Numbered from the stretch's first letter, positions 10,700 through 22,454 are shown. The stretch: 64,000 nt of DNA from Iris pallida (GCA_029216955.1 JANAVB010002199.1:15453956-15517955), one strand, 5' to 3'. Made by a program: numbers and translations. The notes: generated from the letters alone by a model not told the origin.

Positions 10700-11455
10700 A
10701 TAAAATGATTTGCTATTAGTTCAAAAAGAAATGTGCTAGGTATCTCATTTTAGGTTCAAGGAGACTCATAAATTATGATACATTTATTTCATAGGTTAAT
10801 GTGGCCCAGTGAGATGAGACCTATAACCCCCTATATCTACTTTGTGCTTTATAAACGAGCAAGTCCTTTATGTGTTGAGGTTGGCTTCATGCTTTAATGA
10901 GTTCTTAAGCATTTCGAATGCTCTTTATTCTTGACAAGAAGTACGGGTAGTGTGACGCTACAAGAGACTTTGACCTCTAAGATTATGGATCCATTTCAAT
11001 GTGGATGGAACAACAAAGAGATGCAGAACAATACTAGTGGAAAGACACCACATGAGGTAGTGAAACCTCAAGTTCGGCTCATGTCATGGCCGCGTAGAAC
11101 CACAAAGAGGCAACATCATTGCTGGGAGAGATTGAATTTCCGAGGAAAAGAATCACCTATGTGTATTAATAGAGAAAATTGTCATCTCTTGCAAGTTACT
11201 TTGTAGATGGCCTAAAAGCATACATAACAACAAGGTTGACACATGGCCTTTTAATCAATCGACTAGAGGCAAGGTTGATGTACTCGTGTGAGTGAGGAGA
11301 ATGATTGTTATGGTACTGAATTCAAGGCACAATCCGTTACTATAGCTCTACCCCATGAGGGAATATTTAAGTCATAAGAGACATCTATCTTAATGCACAA
11401 AATATATTCACTCCGTGGAACGCTCAACCTCATATTGAAATATGTGGGGGTATTT
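10700..11455. other. Non-coding interior of Copia element C
   Basis: From about 11260 the sequence resembles 58600-58800 (TATGGTACTGAATTCAAG.., ATATTGAAATATGTGG) and leads to the polypurine tract. The open frame at 10931-11206 has no recognisable domain. Confidence 0.4.
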
Positions 11456-11789
11456 TGGGGTTAGTCCCTTTAATAACCCGATACCACTCATTCCATATTA
11501 GGACAAACCCATATGTGTATTCCAATATTTTGGTTTATCATTCATTGAATAATACATATATGACGCGTTAGCCCAAGTGGTAAGCGTGGTGGTGTTTGCA
11601 AAGGGCAAAGACCGCCTCCCGCATTCAACATTTATTTTTTATCATCATTTCTTCTATTTATCCCTAGCTTCAGCCTAAGGCTCCGGAGAGGGCCTAGCTC
11701 GAACTCGGACGAAGGACACAAATTGGCACTTTATGGTGCACTTTGTCCTTCGCGGGTAGCTAAGGGCACTGCATCTGTTCACTGATTGA

Positions 11790-12824
11790 ATACTCCAGTG
11801 TTATAGGTCTTTTCAGATTAGCAACAGTTGATCCATGAAGAATTGACATGGAGTGACTTAAATAGGAAACCTATTACGTAAGGATCAATTCGTTATATAT
11901 TTTATGCCTAGTTCTTCAATGAAACTGAAATCTTACAAAAAACTTCTACCAGACCTGACCCATTTACATTCCATGCATAACCATGTCTAATATTGAGAAA
12001 TTCTGAAATTATTTTAAAAAACAGATATATAATTATAATATAAATGAAATTAATCTTGTATATTTCAAAGAGATTATCAATATATTTAAGTAACAATATA
12101 GTAGCTACATATAAAACATGAGAACTTTCATATGAGGTTCTTGAGAAGTTTAAATTTGAATCCACTGAAACCTCATAATTAGACCTTCAGTAGTATCCTT
12201 GAGAAAGGTGGTTTAGATGGTTAAGAGCTTATATTATAATACTAATTGAATTCATAGGTTTACATACATACAATTAAGCATTCCATTACTGTATATTTGT
12301 CACAAATTAATATATGTATATTCCTTACTCTTTTTTGACATTTTTTCCCAAGACTTGAGATGCAAAGGAGTGATATATATATTACTTACTCTGCCTACCT
12401 ATGCCCCCACACCTTTTTTTAATTTTAATATTTTTTTTTTTTTTACCAATCTCTTCATTTCTATAATATATGTAGCTTCCACTTTCCAGATCAATCAAGT
12501 TGCTAAAACCCATCAGATGATTAAAGAAGAGTTAGTTAATCACATGGCAACAAAAGAAAGTTCGAAAGTAGTCACAAAATGATCTAGAAGATTGATTAAT
12601 TTTGACTAATTCCCATAATTCCAACACTTCATGTCGAACACACAGTACGTCTCACGAATTAATAATATGATATACATATATATTTTATATGTCCTCTAAC
12701 TCTAGTCTGTTATGCTCAGGATGACAAATTAGTACTACTACATCATGTTTTTATATCATTGCCACCATTTCCTGCACTCACTCTTATGGGTTTTTAAAGA
12801 AAAAAGGAAAAAGAAAAAATATAC
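11790..12824. other. AT-rich intergenic DNA downstream of the AHL gene
   Basis: No gene supported. T-rich and A-rich runs lie at 12412-12445 and 12795-12822. This is the 3' side of the minus-strand AHL gene, so its polyadenylation region should lie near 12700-12898, but I cannot pick one signal with confidence. Confidence 0.4.
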
Positions 12825-12898
12825 TTACTTAAAGTGGCCATGGCCATAGAAATAAGGAAGCTGAAGTAAGCTTGTTGGAGTCCTTGTGTGTTCTTTTT

Positions 12899-13666
12899 CT
12901 AGTAATGGCGGCGGGCAGGCGGCGCCCATGGGAAAGCGTCGTGCCCGAGCTGCCCTCCGTTGCCGAGGAGATTCGGCGACAGGTTGAACATGGGCATCGC
13001 CGACGGGTCGGGCAGCCCACCCCCGATGCCCGGAGGGGACCCGACGGCAATCTGCCCCTGCCCGCCGCCGCCGCCGCCGCTGCTGCCCGGCCCCTCCTCG
13101 TCCTGCTCCTCGAGAGGCAACCTCTCGTAGGTCGCGTTCGAGAAGGTCGCCGCGACCACCATGACGGGGCCCGCCGCCACCAGCGACCCCACCACGCTCC
13201 CCCCCACCACCTGCCCCTGCCCGCCGGCCAGGTAGACCGTCAGCCCGGTCGACCCCGGCGGCGCGGGGCCCGGCAGGAAGGCCCCCGTCAGGGACAGTAT
13301 CTCGAAGCGGCCGTGGAGCGCCACGGCCGACCCCGGGGCGGCCGGCTGCCGGAGCGTCACGTTGGCGACGGCGCCCGAGCCGCTGAGGACGCAGACGCCC
13401 CGCTGGCGGCGCCTCGCGAACTGCGCGAGGGACTCGGCCACGTCCGCGCCCCCGGCGACCTCCATGACGTGGCTGCGGAGCGCGTTGGGGCTGTCGCGGG
13501 TGACGAAGATGGGGGGCTTCGGCTTGTTCTTGGATCCGGGGGGGCGGCCGCGGGGCCGGCGGGTGCCGGCCTCCACGGCCCCCTCCTTGGGCTCGTCGCT
13601 GCCGTTGTCCTTGTCCTCCTCGTCGTCTCCGGGGTTGGGCTCGGAGCTGGACTCCTTGGGAGGCAT
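12899..13666 (-). CDS. AT-hook motif nuclear-localized (AHL) protein, AHL15/19/20-like
   Basis: 255 residues from the first ATG. Residues 36-50 form a type-I AT-hook ([15 protein letters not shown]), which binds the minor groove of AT-rich DNA. Residues 53 to about 180 form the PPC/DUF296 domain with the core GRFEIL at 119-124 and the end [11 protein letters not shown], used for homo- and hetero-oligomerisation. The C-terminus is Gly-rich and ends in an ARRHY-type tail. These proteins act in the nucleus as chromatin-associated regulators of growth, flowering and senescence. The single exon fits the type-I clade. The ATG used here lies 26 codons inside the usual family start: the in-frame upstream codons spell [12 protein letters not shown] with CTG where the family has ATG. 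GC content is very high. The long open frames on the opposite strand are shadows. Confidence 0.93.
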   Translation of the reverse strand: MPPKESSSEPNPGDDEEDKDNGSDEPKEGAVEAGTRRPRGRPPGSKNKPKPPIFVTRDSPNALRSHVMEVAGGADVAESLAQFARRRQRGVCVLSGSGAVANVTLRQPAAPGSAVALHGRFEILSLTGAFLPGPAPPGSTGLTVYLAGGQGQVVGGSVVGSLVAAGPVMVVAATFSNATYERLPLEEQDEEGPGSSGGGGGGQGQIAVGSPPGIGGGLPDPSAMPMFNLSPNLLGNGGQLGHDAFPWAPPARRHY

Positions 13667-13744
13667 GTCGGCTCCCGGGGAAGCCGATCCCCCCGGCTCG
13701 GCCCCCGCGAGGCCTAGGTGGCCAGCCCACCACCGGTTCGCCAG
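13667..13744 (-). other. In-frame N-terminal extension of AHL with CTG in place of ATG
   Basis: Twenty-six codons run in frame into the AHL ATG. The first, CTG at 13744-13742, is followed by [11 protein letters not shown], which matches the conserved MANPWW/MANRWW start of clade-A AHL proteins. No in-frame ATG lies nearby upstream. The sequence before it is purine-rich, so a splice acceptor here is unlikely. Either translation starts at CTG, or it starts at the internal ATG and this peptide is lost, or the base is a sequence error. Confidence 0.7.
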
Positions 13745-13761
13745 CTTGTGAATTCGAGAAT

Positions 13762-13885
13762 CCCTTCTCTTCTCTTCTCTTCTTTCCCCTGTGTTGTAGC
13801 TAGCTAGCTATAGCAAGACTTTTTTCCTATGCTGTAGTTGTATATGTATATGCATACATAAGCAACTATATATATATATATTTCC
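13762..13885 (-). promoter_or_regulatory. Putative AHL 5' leader and TATA region
   Basis: On the minus strand a TATATATATATAG lies near 13869-13881, about 130 bases upstream of the AHL frame. A GAAGAGAAGAGAAG purine tract, common in plant 5' leaders, lies at 13762-13790. The position fits a TATA box and leader, but TA runs are frequent in this genome, so the call is tentative. Confidence 0.35.
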
Positions 13886-14980
13886 TAACTAGTTGTTAAC
13901 TAAGGAAGGAAGGGGAGGTTGTAAGAAGGGAACAAGTCAAAGGAAGGAAGGATGCATCATTCATGCTTGCTTCTATATTTCCGTGGTCTTGACTTGAAGA
14001 GAGTATATGAATTTCATCTCTAGCTCTAGCTCTATGTGACTCATACTATTAGTTTGTGGGAGGAGAATATTCGTTTTGTGTACTTCAAATGATGGGAAGA
14101 ACATAGAGTTACAAAGAGTTTGATTTTGAGGGTTTATGGAGAATGGAGGGGGTGTTGAAGAATTGGTGGGGGTGTGGTTGAATTTAGCTAGCTAGCAAGT
14201 AGCAAACATTTGCATTGTGCATTTTTGCATTTTGCACTTTGGTTGGAAGTAGAAGCTGCACTGCTAGAGAATGGAGAGAGGAGTTGGTGTTGGAAATTTA
14301 GGGTTCTGTGGGACCAGCCCCGCGTGGGCAAGGTGGATGGCATGTCCCTTTCCTTCTCAGTCTTAATACTTCCTTTCCGGCATTCAAGAAAAAGAGATGG
14401 ATTTGTGTTACTCGTTTTTTTTATTTTATATTTTTTTATTTATTTCATACACCCATGGTAGATTTTAAAAATTCTACCGACTGTTAAAAATAATTGTCAT
14501 GTGTACATATCTTTGTGTTATGTATGCAAGAATTGATTTTTAGTAGAATATGTATGATTCATTTGCATTTATCAAATAAAATATTTAAGATTATGACTTC
14601 GCCATTAGCTCATACCCAAGCCAACTTTTCCATTGTAGTAATTTTTTTTGGGAACAAAACTAGTTTATTTTTCTCATAATTCTTTTTCAAAGATTATATA
14701 TATATAAAAAATAAATTTCGAGTACCAAATATCCATTTAGAACCGAGAACAACTGACTACTAATATAAATGAGAACTGTAACACAAAATCAATTGCTATG
14801 ACAATCCTCCCTTCGTCTCCTTCTTCTTCTTCTTCGTCACATAAGAGGCATTGTTATTTTCGGGCTCATAGGCCCTTAGCACATGATTTGTTTATGGATC
14901 ACAAGAAGAATCTTCGTGCATGGTTCTCAAATACATCACCGCTTGGCTATCCACTTGTCAAGATAGTTATGTTGCATGTA
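13886..14980. other. Upstream region of AHL, no other gene
   Basis: Contains AGCTCTAGCTCTAG repeats near 14020 and GCTAGCTAGC near 14190. No additional coding region or repeat with recognisable ends is seen. It includes any distal AHL promoter elements. Confidence 0.4.
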
Positions 14981-14985
14981 CACAT

Positions 14986-15776
14986 TGTTGGGAAAGAAGC
15001 GCGGAAACCTTTTTCCAAACCGGAGAGTACCTGTGAGAGGACCGACCAAACAACGCACGAACCCAAAAACAAGCACACAAAAACAACCACGCAGACACAG
15101 AGAATTTTTGACGTGGAAACCCTTGCGGGAAAAAACCACGGGACGATCGGAGTCCAACCCTGAGAAGCCTCCACTAATGGAATAGAAGAATTACACCCTC
15201 TACAAACTCCTCCCGATCCAAATCGGATCCCCACAACACTCAGAGACAAGAACAATGATTACAAGGCTACGAAGAGCGAGAACGACGAGTAGAGATTACC
15301 CGAACACGATCTCCTTCGAACAGCGACCCTCAATCCTCCGTCTTCTTCTCCGAAGTTGTAATGGCACTCTTGCCTCCTTCTCTCTCTAACTTGTGTTGTC
15401 CAATGCGATTATAAGTTAGGGTTGAGAAAACTCAATATATCTCCCTAATCCCGCAACCAACCTGGACCGTTAGATTAGATCCAATGATGAAAACTCATCT
15501 TGAAATCCGCTTCAGCCCCCCGACACACAGAGTTCGGCCAGAACTCTGTGTGGGGCAACCAGCACTGGATGGCCAAACCCTGGAACGGCCAGACCGAGTT
15601 CGGCCAGAACTCGGCCTGGGACCGAGTTCGGCCCGAACTCGGCAGACTTAGTCCAGAACCCCCTTTGGGGCAGCAGCAGCAGTAACAGCTACTCCCGAGC
15701 TTCTCCGACATCGGACGGCGCTCGTCGCACTCCGGGATCTTCTCCACATAGGTTGGGAACCCCACCCACTCCAACA
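14986..15776 (-). repeat. 3' LTR of Copia A
   Basis: 791 bp, TG..CA ends, next to the polypurine tract (minus-strand GAAGGGGGAGATT at 15777-15790). It contains inverted repeats such as CCGAGTTCGG/CCGAACTCGG and ACAGAGTTC/GAACTCTGT. Confidence 0.93.
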
Positions 15777-15793
15777 AATCTCCCCCTTCACAA

Positions 15794-16657
15794 CTATGGG
15801 GAGGACGTCGTCATCCCGACGATCTGCCTGCAGTACTCAAACTTCCCCCTTGGTAGAATCTTCGTGAACATATCAGCTCCGTTGTCATCTGTATGCACCT
15901 TCTCAAGCTCCGCGTCCTTCTTCTCAACCACATCCCGTATCCAATGATACCGAGTCTCGATGTGCTTGGACCGGCTATGAAACGTCTGATTCTTCACAAG
16001 ATGGATAGCACTCTGACTGTCGCAAAGCAAAGTATACTGCTCTTGCTTCAGTCCCATTTCCTGCAACAGCTTCTTCATCCACAACAGCTCCTTGCAAGCC
16101 TCCGTCGCCGCAATGTATTCCGCCTCCGTCGTCGACAAAGCAACACACTTCTGCAACCGCGACTGCCACGACACCGCTCCTCCCGCAAACATCATCACGT
16201 AGCCTGAAGTCGATCGCCTCGTGTCTACATCTCCAGCCATATCAGCGTCGGTATACCCAACCAGCTTCGGCTCGTCACCACCAAAGGAAAGTCTCCAACC
16301 AGCAGTGCCCTGAAGATATCGTAGAATCCACTTGACCGCACTCCAGTGTACCCTTCCAGGATTCGAAAGATACCTGCTAACCGTACCAACTGCATGAGCA
16401 ATATCTGGCCTCGTACACACCATGGCATACATAAGGCTTCCCACAGCTGAGGCATATGGAACCCGCTCCATACCTTCCTTTTCGTCCTCGGTAGATGGAC
16501 ACTGCTCCTCAGTGAACTTAAAGTGAGCCGCGAGGGGGGAACTCACTTTCTTCGACCCGTCCATCCCGAAACGCTGAAGTACCCGGTGAATGTACTTCTT
16601 TTGGGACAAGTGTAGCAGCTTGGACTCTCTCTCTCTCTCGGCTGATCTCCATCCCAA
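15794..16657 (-). pseudogene. Copia A: RT C-terminal part and RNase H
   Basis: 287-codon frame. After a start artefact it carries the RT thumb (YIHRVLQRFGMDG), the VGSLMYAMVCTRPDIAHAVG block, and the RNase H core with YTDADMAGD, STTEAEYIAATEACKE and ADMFTK. It is out of frame with the upstream RT part because a GA run at about 16625-16639 is four bases longer than in Copia B. It ends just before the polypurine tract. Confidence 0.85.
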
Positions 16658-17312
16658 GAATAGTCTTCGCTGTGCCCAAATCCTTCATAGAGAAGGCCGC
16701 GTCCAGCTGGCGCTTCAATTCCGCTATCCTAGTGGCATTTCGACCCACTAATAGCATATCATCAACATAGAGCAATAAGATGATAAAATCATCATCGGCA
16801 AAATACCTCACAAATGCACAATGGTCCGACGTCGTCCGTGCATAACCATGCTCCCCCATAAACGACTCGAACTTTCTGTACCACTGCCTCGGAGCCTGCT
16901 TCAGACCATACAAGCTCTTCCTCAACCGGCAGACCAAATGTGACTTGCCCTTCTCACAGAATCCCTCCGGCTGCTCCATGTACAACTCCTCCTCAAGATC
17001 ACCGTGGAGGAACGCCGTCTTCACGTCCATCTGCTCGACCTCCAAGTCGAGACAGGCTGCTAATACTAGCACCACCCGAATAGACGAATGCTTGACGACA
17101 GGCGAAAAGATTTCATCATAATCCACGCCTTTCCGCTGACCGTAGCCCTTGACTACCAGCCTCGCTTTGTATCGAGGGCGAGTAGCATCATCCGTCAGCT
17201 TCACTCTGAACACCCATCGATTTTTCAAAGCCTTCTTGCCCTTTGGCAACCGCACCAGATCATAAGTAGAATTGGTGTGCAAGGAACTCATCTCCTCCTG
17301 CATAGCCACCAT
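16518..17312 (-). pseudogene. Copia A: reverse transcriptase N-terminal part
   Basis: 264-codon frame with the RT start (TYDLVRLPKGKKALKNRWVF), the VDYDEIFSPVVK and MDVKTAFLHGDLEEELYMEQ blocks and an intact catalytic YVDDMLL. The frame opens at an internal ATG because the codon just before it (17315-17313) is TAG where Copia B has TGG. A TGA lies further upstream at 17417-17415 where Copia B has CGA. The last 27 or so codons are the frameshifted tail after the GA-run insertion. Confidence 0.88.
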
Positions 17313-17639
17313 CTACTCCTGCCTGTGTTCGTCTTCCATAGCCTCTGCGAAACTTTCGGGCTCTCCCCCGTCAGTCAATAGCACATACTCATCCGGCGAG
17401 TATCTCGTAGATGGTCAACGATCCCTGTCACTCCTTCTCAGTGGAGCCACTGGTGCTGGCTGTATACCGACAGCCTCCGCCCCTTCAGGAACTACCTCTC
17501 CGGCATGCTCATCCTCCTGAGGGACACCCTGACCACCATCAGCAGGCTGATGATCAAGGTTGGGAGCAACTCCATGTACCGGCACCCCCATAACTGGATC
17601 CTCTGCGATGTCCTCTGGAAACTGCTCGAAGCGAAATGA

Positions 17640-19826
17640 CTATAACTCAGGTAATTCCTCAGCCTCAGAAGGCGTCTCGGAATCCTGAGTGTTGGTCATG
17701 GTCTGATCCTCGACGAACACCACGTCCCTGCTTCTGTAGAGCTTTCCTTCCACTGGGTCGTAGAGTCTATAGCCAAACTCATCCCGACCGTAGCCGACAA
17801 AGACGCATCGCCTCGTCTTCGGCTCAAGTTTGGTCCTCTCGTCCTTCGGTACATGCACGAAGACTTTACAACCAAACGCCCGCAGGTGACTGTATGACGG
17901 CTCTTTGCCGTACCATACTTTATCAGGCACATCACCCTGCAAAGGAGCACTAGGAGACAAATTAATAATATAAGCAGCTCTGAGAAGAGCCTCACCCCAA
18001 TAACTGCCCGGCAAGTTTGCTTCTGACAGCAAACACCGCACCCTCTCCATCAGTGTCCTGTTCATGCGCTCTGCTACACCATTGAGCTGAGGTGTCTTTG
18101 GCGGAGTCTTCTGGTGTCGTATCCCTTGCTCTCTGCAATACGCATCAAAGGGACCGATGTATTCGCCGCCATTGTCGGACCGAACACACAACAACTTCTT
18201 GCCCGTCTCCCTTTCAACGGAGGCCTGAAACTCCATGAAAGTAGGCAGCACCTGATCCTTGGTCTTTAAGGCATAGACCCAAACCTTCCTGGAACAGTCA
18301 TCAATAAAAGTCACAAAGTAAGAAGCACCACCAAGAGATTTTACCTTCATAGGACCGCAGACATCCGAGTGAATCAACTCGAGCAACGCCGGCTTCCTCG
18401 AACTTGGGTGACTCTGGAAAGACACCCTATTTTGCTTTCCAGCCAAACAGTGCGTGCATTTCTCCAACTTTGTAGACTTGAGCCCCGGAATCACTTTCCT
18501 GTTCACCAAATAGCTCATCCCCTTCTCGCTGATATGGCCGATCCGCCTGTGCCACAACTCGGTAGACGCGTCACTGACTGCGTTCACCTCCTGTGCCCCC
18601 TCTGCGCTCCCCTCCATATAGTAGAGACCGGACTTCTTGCTTCCTCTGGCAATCACCATCGAACCTCTGGAAAGCTTCCACTGACTATTCCCGAAGAGAC
18701 TGAAGAATCCCTCGTCATCCAACCTTCCAACCGACACCAGGTTGAAACGGATATCAGGGACATGACGAACATCCTTGAGAACAAGAACCGCAACCATCTT
18801 CGTTCTCAAATGCACATCTCCAATGGCAACCGCCTTCGACACATCTCCGTTGCCCATCTTCAACACGCCACAGTCGCCTGTCGTGTAAGTGGCAAACAGT
18901 GCCCTATTGTGAGATACATGTGCTGAAGCCCCTGAGTCCACCAGCCAAGAATTGTCATCACAGGCGAGGTTAGTAATGACCTCATCACCTACGACGATCA
19001 CATCGCCTCCATGCACCGAGGCCGCCGCTGTAGTGTTCTCTTCTTGCTTCCCCTTTTCGCCCTTCTTCTCCTTCTTCCAAGCGAAACAATTCCGCTTGAT
19101 ATGGCCCTTCTTACCGCAATGGTAACACTCTGAGTCCTTGTAACGACCCTTGGACTTCCCCCTGCTCTTGTCTCTGCCACCACCTGGACCCCTGCTTTTG
19201 CCCCTTCTGCGGCTCTCTGAAACAAGTGCCTCTGAGTGGTGGGATGTGGATGAAGTGCCCTGAGAACGTCTCCGCATCTCTTCATTCAACACCCCGCTCT
19301 TGGCAAACTCCAAACTGACCACGCCCTCTGGAGCAGAAGCGATCATAGATACTCGTACGGTCTCCCACGAGTCTGGCAATGTACACAGCAGCCATAGTCC
19401 CTGAACTTCGTCGTCGAACTTGACTCCCATAGAAGATAGCTGGTCAACCACGCCCTGGAAATCACTCAAGTGATCCGTAATAGACGCCCCATCCTTGTAC
19501 CGCAGACCCATCATCGTTCGGATCAGGAACAACTTGTTTACCCCGGTCTTCTTCGCATACAAGGATTCCAGCTTATCCCACAACGTCTTCGCGTGCTCAA
19601 TATTGGCAACGTGGTTGTACACGTTCTCATCAACAAACTGCCGTATGTACCCACACACCTGTATGTGCTCGAACTTCCAGTCCTCCTCGGATTTATCACT
19701 GGGCCTCTCGGTTGCAAACACAGGTAGATGCAGCTTCTTGACAAATAGCAAATCCTTCATCTTGCTCCGCCAATAATGATAGTTTGTGCCATTAAGGTTC
19801 ACCATGCGCACCGGCTTCGCGTCCAT
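17640..19826 (-). pseudogene. Copia A: gag, protease and integrase
   Basis: 728-codon frame from ATG. In order: a UBN2-type gag starting MDAKPVRMVNLNGTNYHYW, a CCHC zinc knuckle (CYHCGKKGHIKRNC, about residue 235), an aspartic protease WLVDSGASAHVSH (about 295), a gag-pre-integrase HHCC zinc finger (LWHRRIGHISEKGM.., CTHCLAGK), and an integrase core with HSDVCGPM and DNGGEY plus a downstream E in LNGVAERMNRT. It ends early at a TAG (17642-17640) where Copia B reads GAG, cutting it off before RT. The domains present look undamaged. Confidence 0.92.
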
Positions 19827-19875
19827 CTCTCCTCTCTGGTTCCTCTGTCAACTCCTGACACCCTTTGAACCCAAA

Positions 19876-19939
19876 GCTCTGATACCACTCTGTTGGTATC
19901 AGCCAGAACAAAACATATGCTCTGATACCACTCTGTTGG
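19876..19939 (-). other. Duplicated primer-binding site of Copia A
   Basis: On the plus strand GCTCTGATACCACTCTGTTG occurs at 19876 and again at 19919, 43 bases apart. The second lies at the normal place beside the 5' LTR (start 19934). The first repeats the PBS plus the first bases of the LTR end. Copia B has only one. Minus-strand TGGTATCAGAGC pairs with the 3' end of initiator tRNA-Met. Confidence 0.85.
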
Positions 19940-20751
19940 GAAAGAAGCGCGAAAACCTTTCCCCAACCGGAGAGTACCTGCGAGAGGACCGAGCAAACAA
20001 CGCACGAACCCAAAAACAAGCACACAAAAACAACCACGCAGACACAGAGAATTTTTGACGTGGAAACCCTTGCGGGAAAAAACCACGGGACGATCAGAGT
20101 CCAACCCTGAGAAGCCTCCACTAATGGAATAGAAGAATTACACCCTCTACAAACTCCTCCCGATCCAAATCGGATCCCCACAACACTCAGAGACAAGAAC
20201 AATGATTACAAGGCTACGAAGAGCGAGAACGACGAGTAGAGATTACCCGAACACGATCTCCTTCGAACAGCGACCCTCAATCCTCCGTCTTCTTCTCCGA
20301 AGTTGTAATGGCACTCTTGCCTCCTTCTCTCTCTAACTTGTGTTGTCCAATGCGATTATAAGTTAGGGTTGAGAAAACTCAATATATCTCCCTAATCCCG
20401 CAACCAACCTGGACCGTTGGATTAGATCCAATGATGAAAACTCATCCTGAAATCCGCTTCAGCCCCCCGACACACAGAGTTCGGCCAGAACTCTGTGTGG
20501 GGCAACCAGCACTGGATGGCCAAACCCTGGAACGGCCAGACCGAGTTCGGCCAGAACTCGGCCTGGGACCGAGTTCGGCCCGAACTCGGCCTGGGACCGA
20601 GTTCGGCCCGAACTCGGCAGACTTGGTCCAGAACCCCCTTTGGGGCAGCAGCAGCAGTAACAGCTACTCCCGAGCTTCTCCGACATCGGACGGCGCTCGT
20701 CGCACTCCGGGATCTTCTCCACATAGGTTGGGAACCCCACCCACTCCAACA
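19934..20751 (-). repeat. 5' LTR of Copia A
   Basis: 818 bp. Nearly identical by eye to the 3' LTR, except for one extra 28-bp unit (CCTGGGACCGAGTTCGGCCC followed by GAACTCGG) and a few base changes. High similarity of the two LTRs implies a fairly recent insertion. Confidence 0.93.
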
Positions 20752-20756
20752 CACAT

Positions 20757-21003
20757 GGGACTCCAGTGTATCCAACGCCTAACTTACTCCATTCTTCTAT
20801 GAATCTATCCTATATATATGTGAGTATTTGTGGGTTTATATTAATCTCCTCCACTCTTCTGTGTAACTAGTATTTTCTTTTGGTTATGTTCTTACTCTGA
20901 ATTGCTTCTAGGAAAGAAATTGGTATAAATGGAATTGTTACCAAGGAAGAATTCATGTATTATATGCAATGATGTTGTCCTATTCATCCCTTAAGACAAT
21001 TTG

Positions 21004-21093
<90 letters not shown>

Positions 21094-22454
21094 AAACACA
21101 AAGGTTTTTGAATCCTAGGGCTGACTGTGCCAAGATAAAGAGTGGTTGGAATTTAATCTTGGTGAATCAACGGTTGTGGGGTTTTATGGAAAAGAGCATT
21201 ATTGGGAGTGAGGTTTTATGGGGAAGAGCATTACTGGGAGTGGGGTTTTATGGGGAAGAGCATTATTGGGGATTTAATATTTTGATGGTTGAGATTTAAT
21301 ATTTTGATGGGGGCCACATAATGGTTGTGGATGAGCATTATTGAGAGTGGGGTTTTATGGAGAATCCAAAGAAAATTCACATCCAGCAGTGGTTGGGATT
21401 TAATATTTTGATGGGGGCCACAAAATTATTATTGTTCATTTAAAATTGGGGGTCCAAGATTTTGAGGGGAAATACCTTAAATGAACCATGCCCTATGGGC
21501 ACGGGTTATGACTAGTATATATATATATATACAATTTCATGTTTGTCTTTGCATCAAACTGTTCCACTTGAAATAATATTATCCTAGCATGTGACCTATC
21601 TACATGATGGTGTATGGGAGGGAAATCCACAACTAGATGTTGAGACGCACAAAGCACGTCTCTCTAGTAGACTTGGCACCCCACTGATCGTGAGAATATA
21701 TAAACCTCAGGGTGCCATGTTCCCTCCTAGGTCGATACGATTCCGGTGCCCCGACAATCGATCGAGAGTCTATACCTTGTGCACAAGTTGTTCAAAAACC
21801 AATGCATGAATGCAACTTCTATGGAGAAAAAATACTAGCTAGGATGCAGCAGTTAACTAACAAGCAAACTTTTCTTTCTTTCTACCCGTATAGCCATAGC
21901 TCTTTTCTTCTTTTCTTCCTTCCATAAAGCCATGATGTGTTCTTCATGCATGTTCTTTCTTTCAGAACATTTCTTACAACAATACAAGTTCTTTCCATAG
22001 AATTCTATTATTACAACAAACAATAAGGGAATATTAATATTTATTTACAAGCATATCAATGGTTCTTTTATTTGTATTCATAATCTATAACACAAATATG
22101 CATATTCTCTTATTAAGGCATACATCATGCATAGTTCACATACTATCATTCTTAGTGATTATGTACTTTACTCTTAGCAACAAGCTTGCATCCATTCTTT
22201 ATGGATTCTTTATTAAAATGAAGTCTTGTCCAGTCACCTAATGATGAACGTCTTTCTGTCCCAACAAAAAAGCCATCTATATATATACTAGATTTGATTT
22301 TGATTTCGTCTGAGCGCCATTAGGATAATTTGAAAACTTATCTTTCCTTTCTTCCCTAGGAGAGATTGAAAGCCATAAATAATGCAAATTTTAAACTAAA
22401 AGTTAAGTAGCTGAATAAAATATCTTAATATTTGTATTATACTTGGAAAAAAAA
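20757..22454. other. Intergenic DNA with simple repeats
   Basis: Holds a (TA)n tract at 21007-21091 and, at about 21180-21270, three tandem copies of a roughly 32-bp unit (TTTTATGGGGAAGAGCATTA.., then TGGGAGTGGGG). The open frames at 21108, 21591 and 22059 have no recognisable domains. Confidence 0.5.
21007..21091. repeat. (TA)n microsatellite
   Basis: An uninterrupted TA tract of about 42 units. Confidence 0.9.

Larger units (their letters stand above)
8692..11790 (+). mobile_element. Decayed Copia element C (LTR, gutted pol, LTR)
   Basis: An LTR-like start TGTTGGGGTTAGTCC at 8692 is matched by TTTTGGGGTTAGTCC at about 11456, and homology continues (CCACTCATTCCATA.TAGGACAAACC, then a TTTATCATT stretch, then TTTATCCC). 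The second start follows a purine tract ATGTGGGGGTA, as expected of a polypurine tract before a 3' LTR. Between them lie broken Copia RT-start and RNase H motifs. A PIF-like MITE interrupts the first LTR at 8786-9804. A related 3' end recurs at 58580-59160. Exact LTR ends could not be fixed by eye. Confidence 0.6.
14986..20751 (-). mobile_element. Complete Copia LTR retrotransposon A
   Basis: 5766 bp, minus orientation, with a perfect 5-bp target duplication CACAT at 14981-14985 and 20752-20756. The LTRs (791 and 818 bp) run TGTTGG..CCAACA. The primer-binding site TGGTATCAGAGC (initiator tRNA-Met) and the polypurine tract are present. Gene order gag-protease-integrase-RT-RNase H defines Copia. 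The sequence looks Tork/Tnt1-like, but I assign the lineage only tentatively. The coding region is broken by three nonsense codons and one 4-nt insertion, so this copy cannot make its own full polyprotein. Confidence 0.95.

Noticed and set aside
11553..11620. tRNA gene or SINE at ACGCGTTAGCCCAAGTGGTAAG
   Set aside because: A box A match exists, but the only box B-like sequence (AGCTCGAACTCGG) lies about 130 bases away and the region aligns as part of the Copia C LTR. No tRNA fold.
12200..12262. tRNA-like GGTTTAGATGGTTAAGAGC
   Set aside because: A box A-like word without box B or a pairable acceptor stem.
12825..13733. A 302-codon minus-strand frame and a 281-codon plus-strand frame over the AHL gene
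   Set aside because: They are shadows caused by the high GC content of the AHL coding region and lack any domain. The AHL frame has the AT-hook and PPC motifs.
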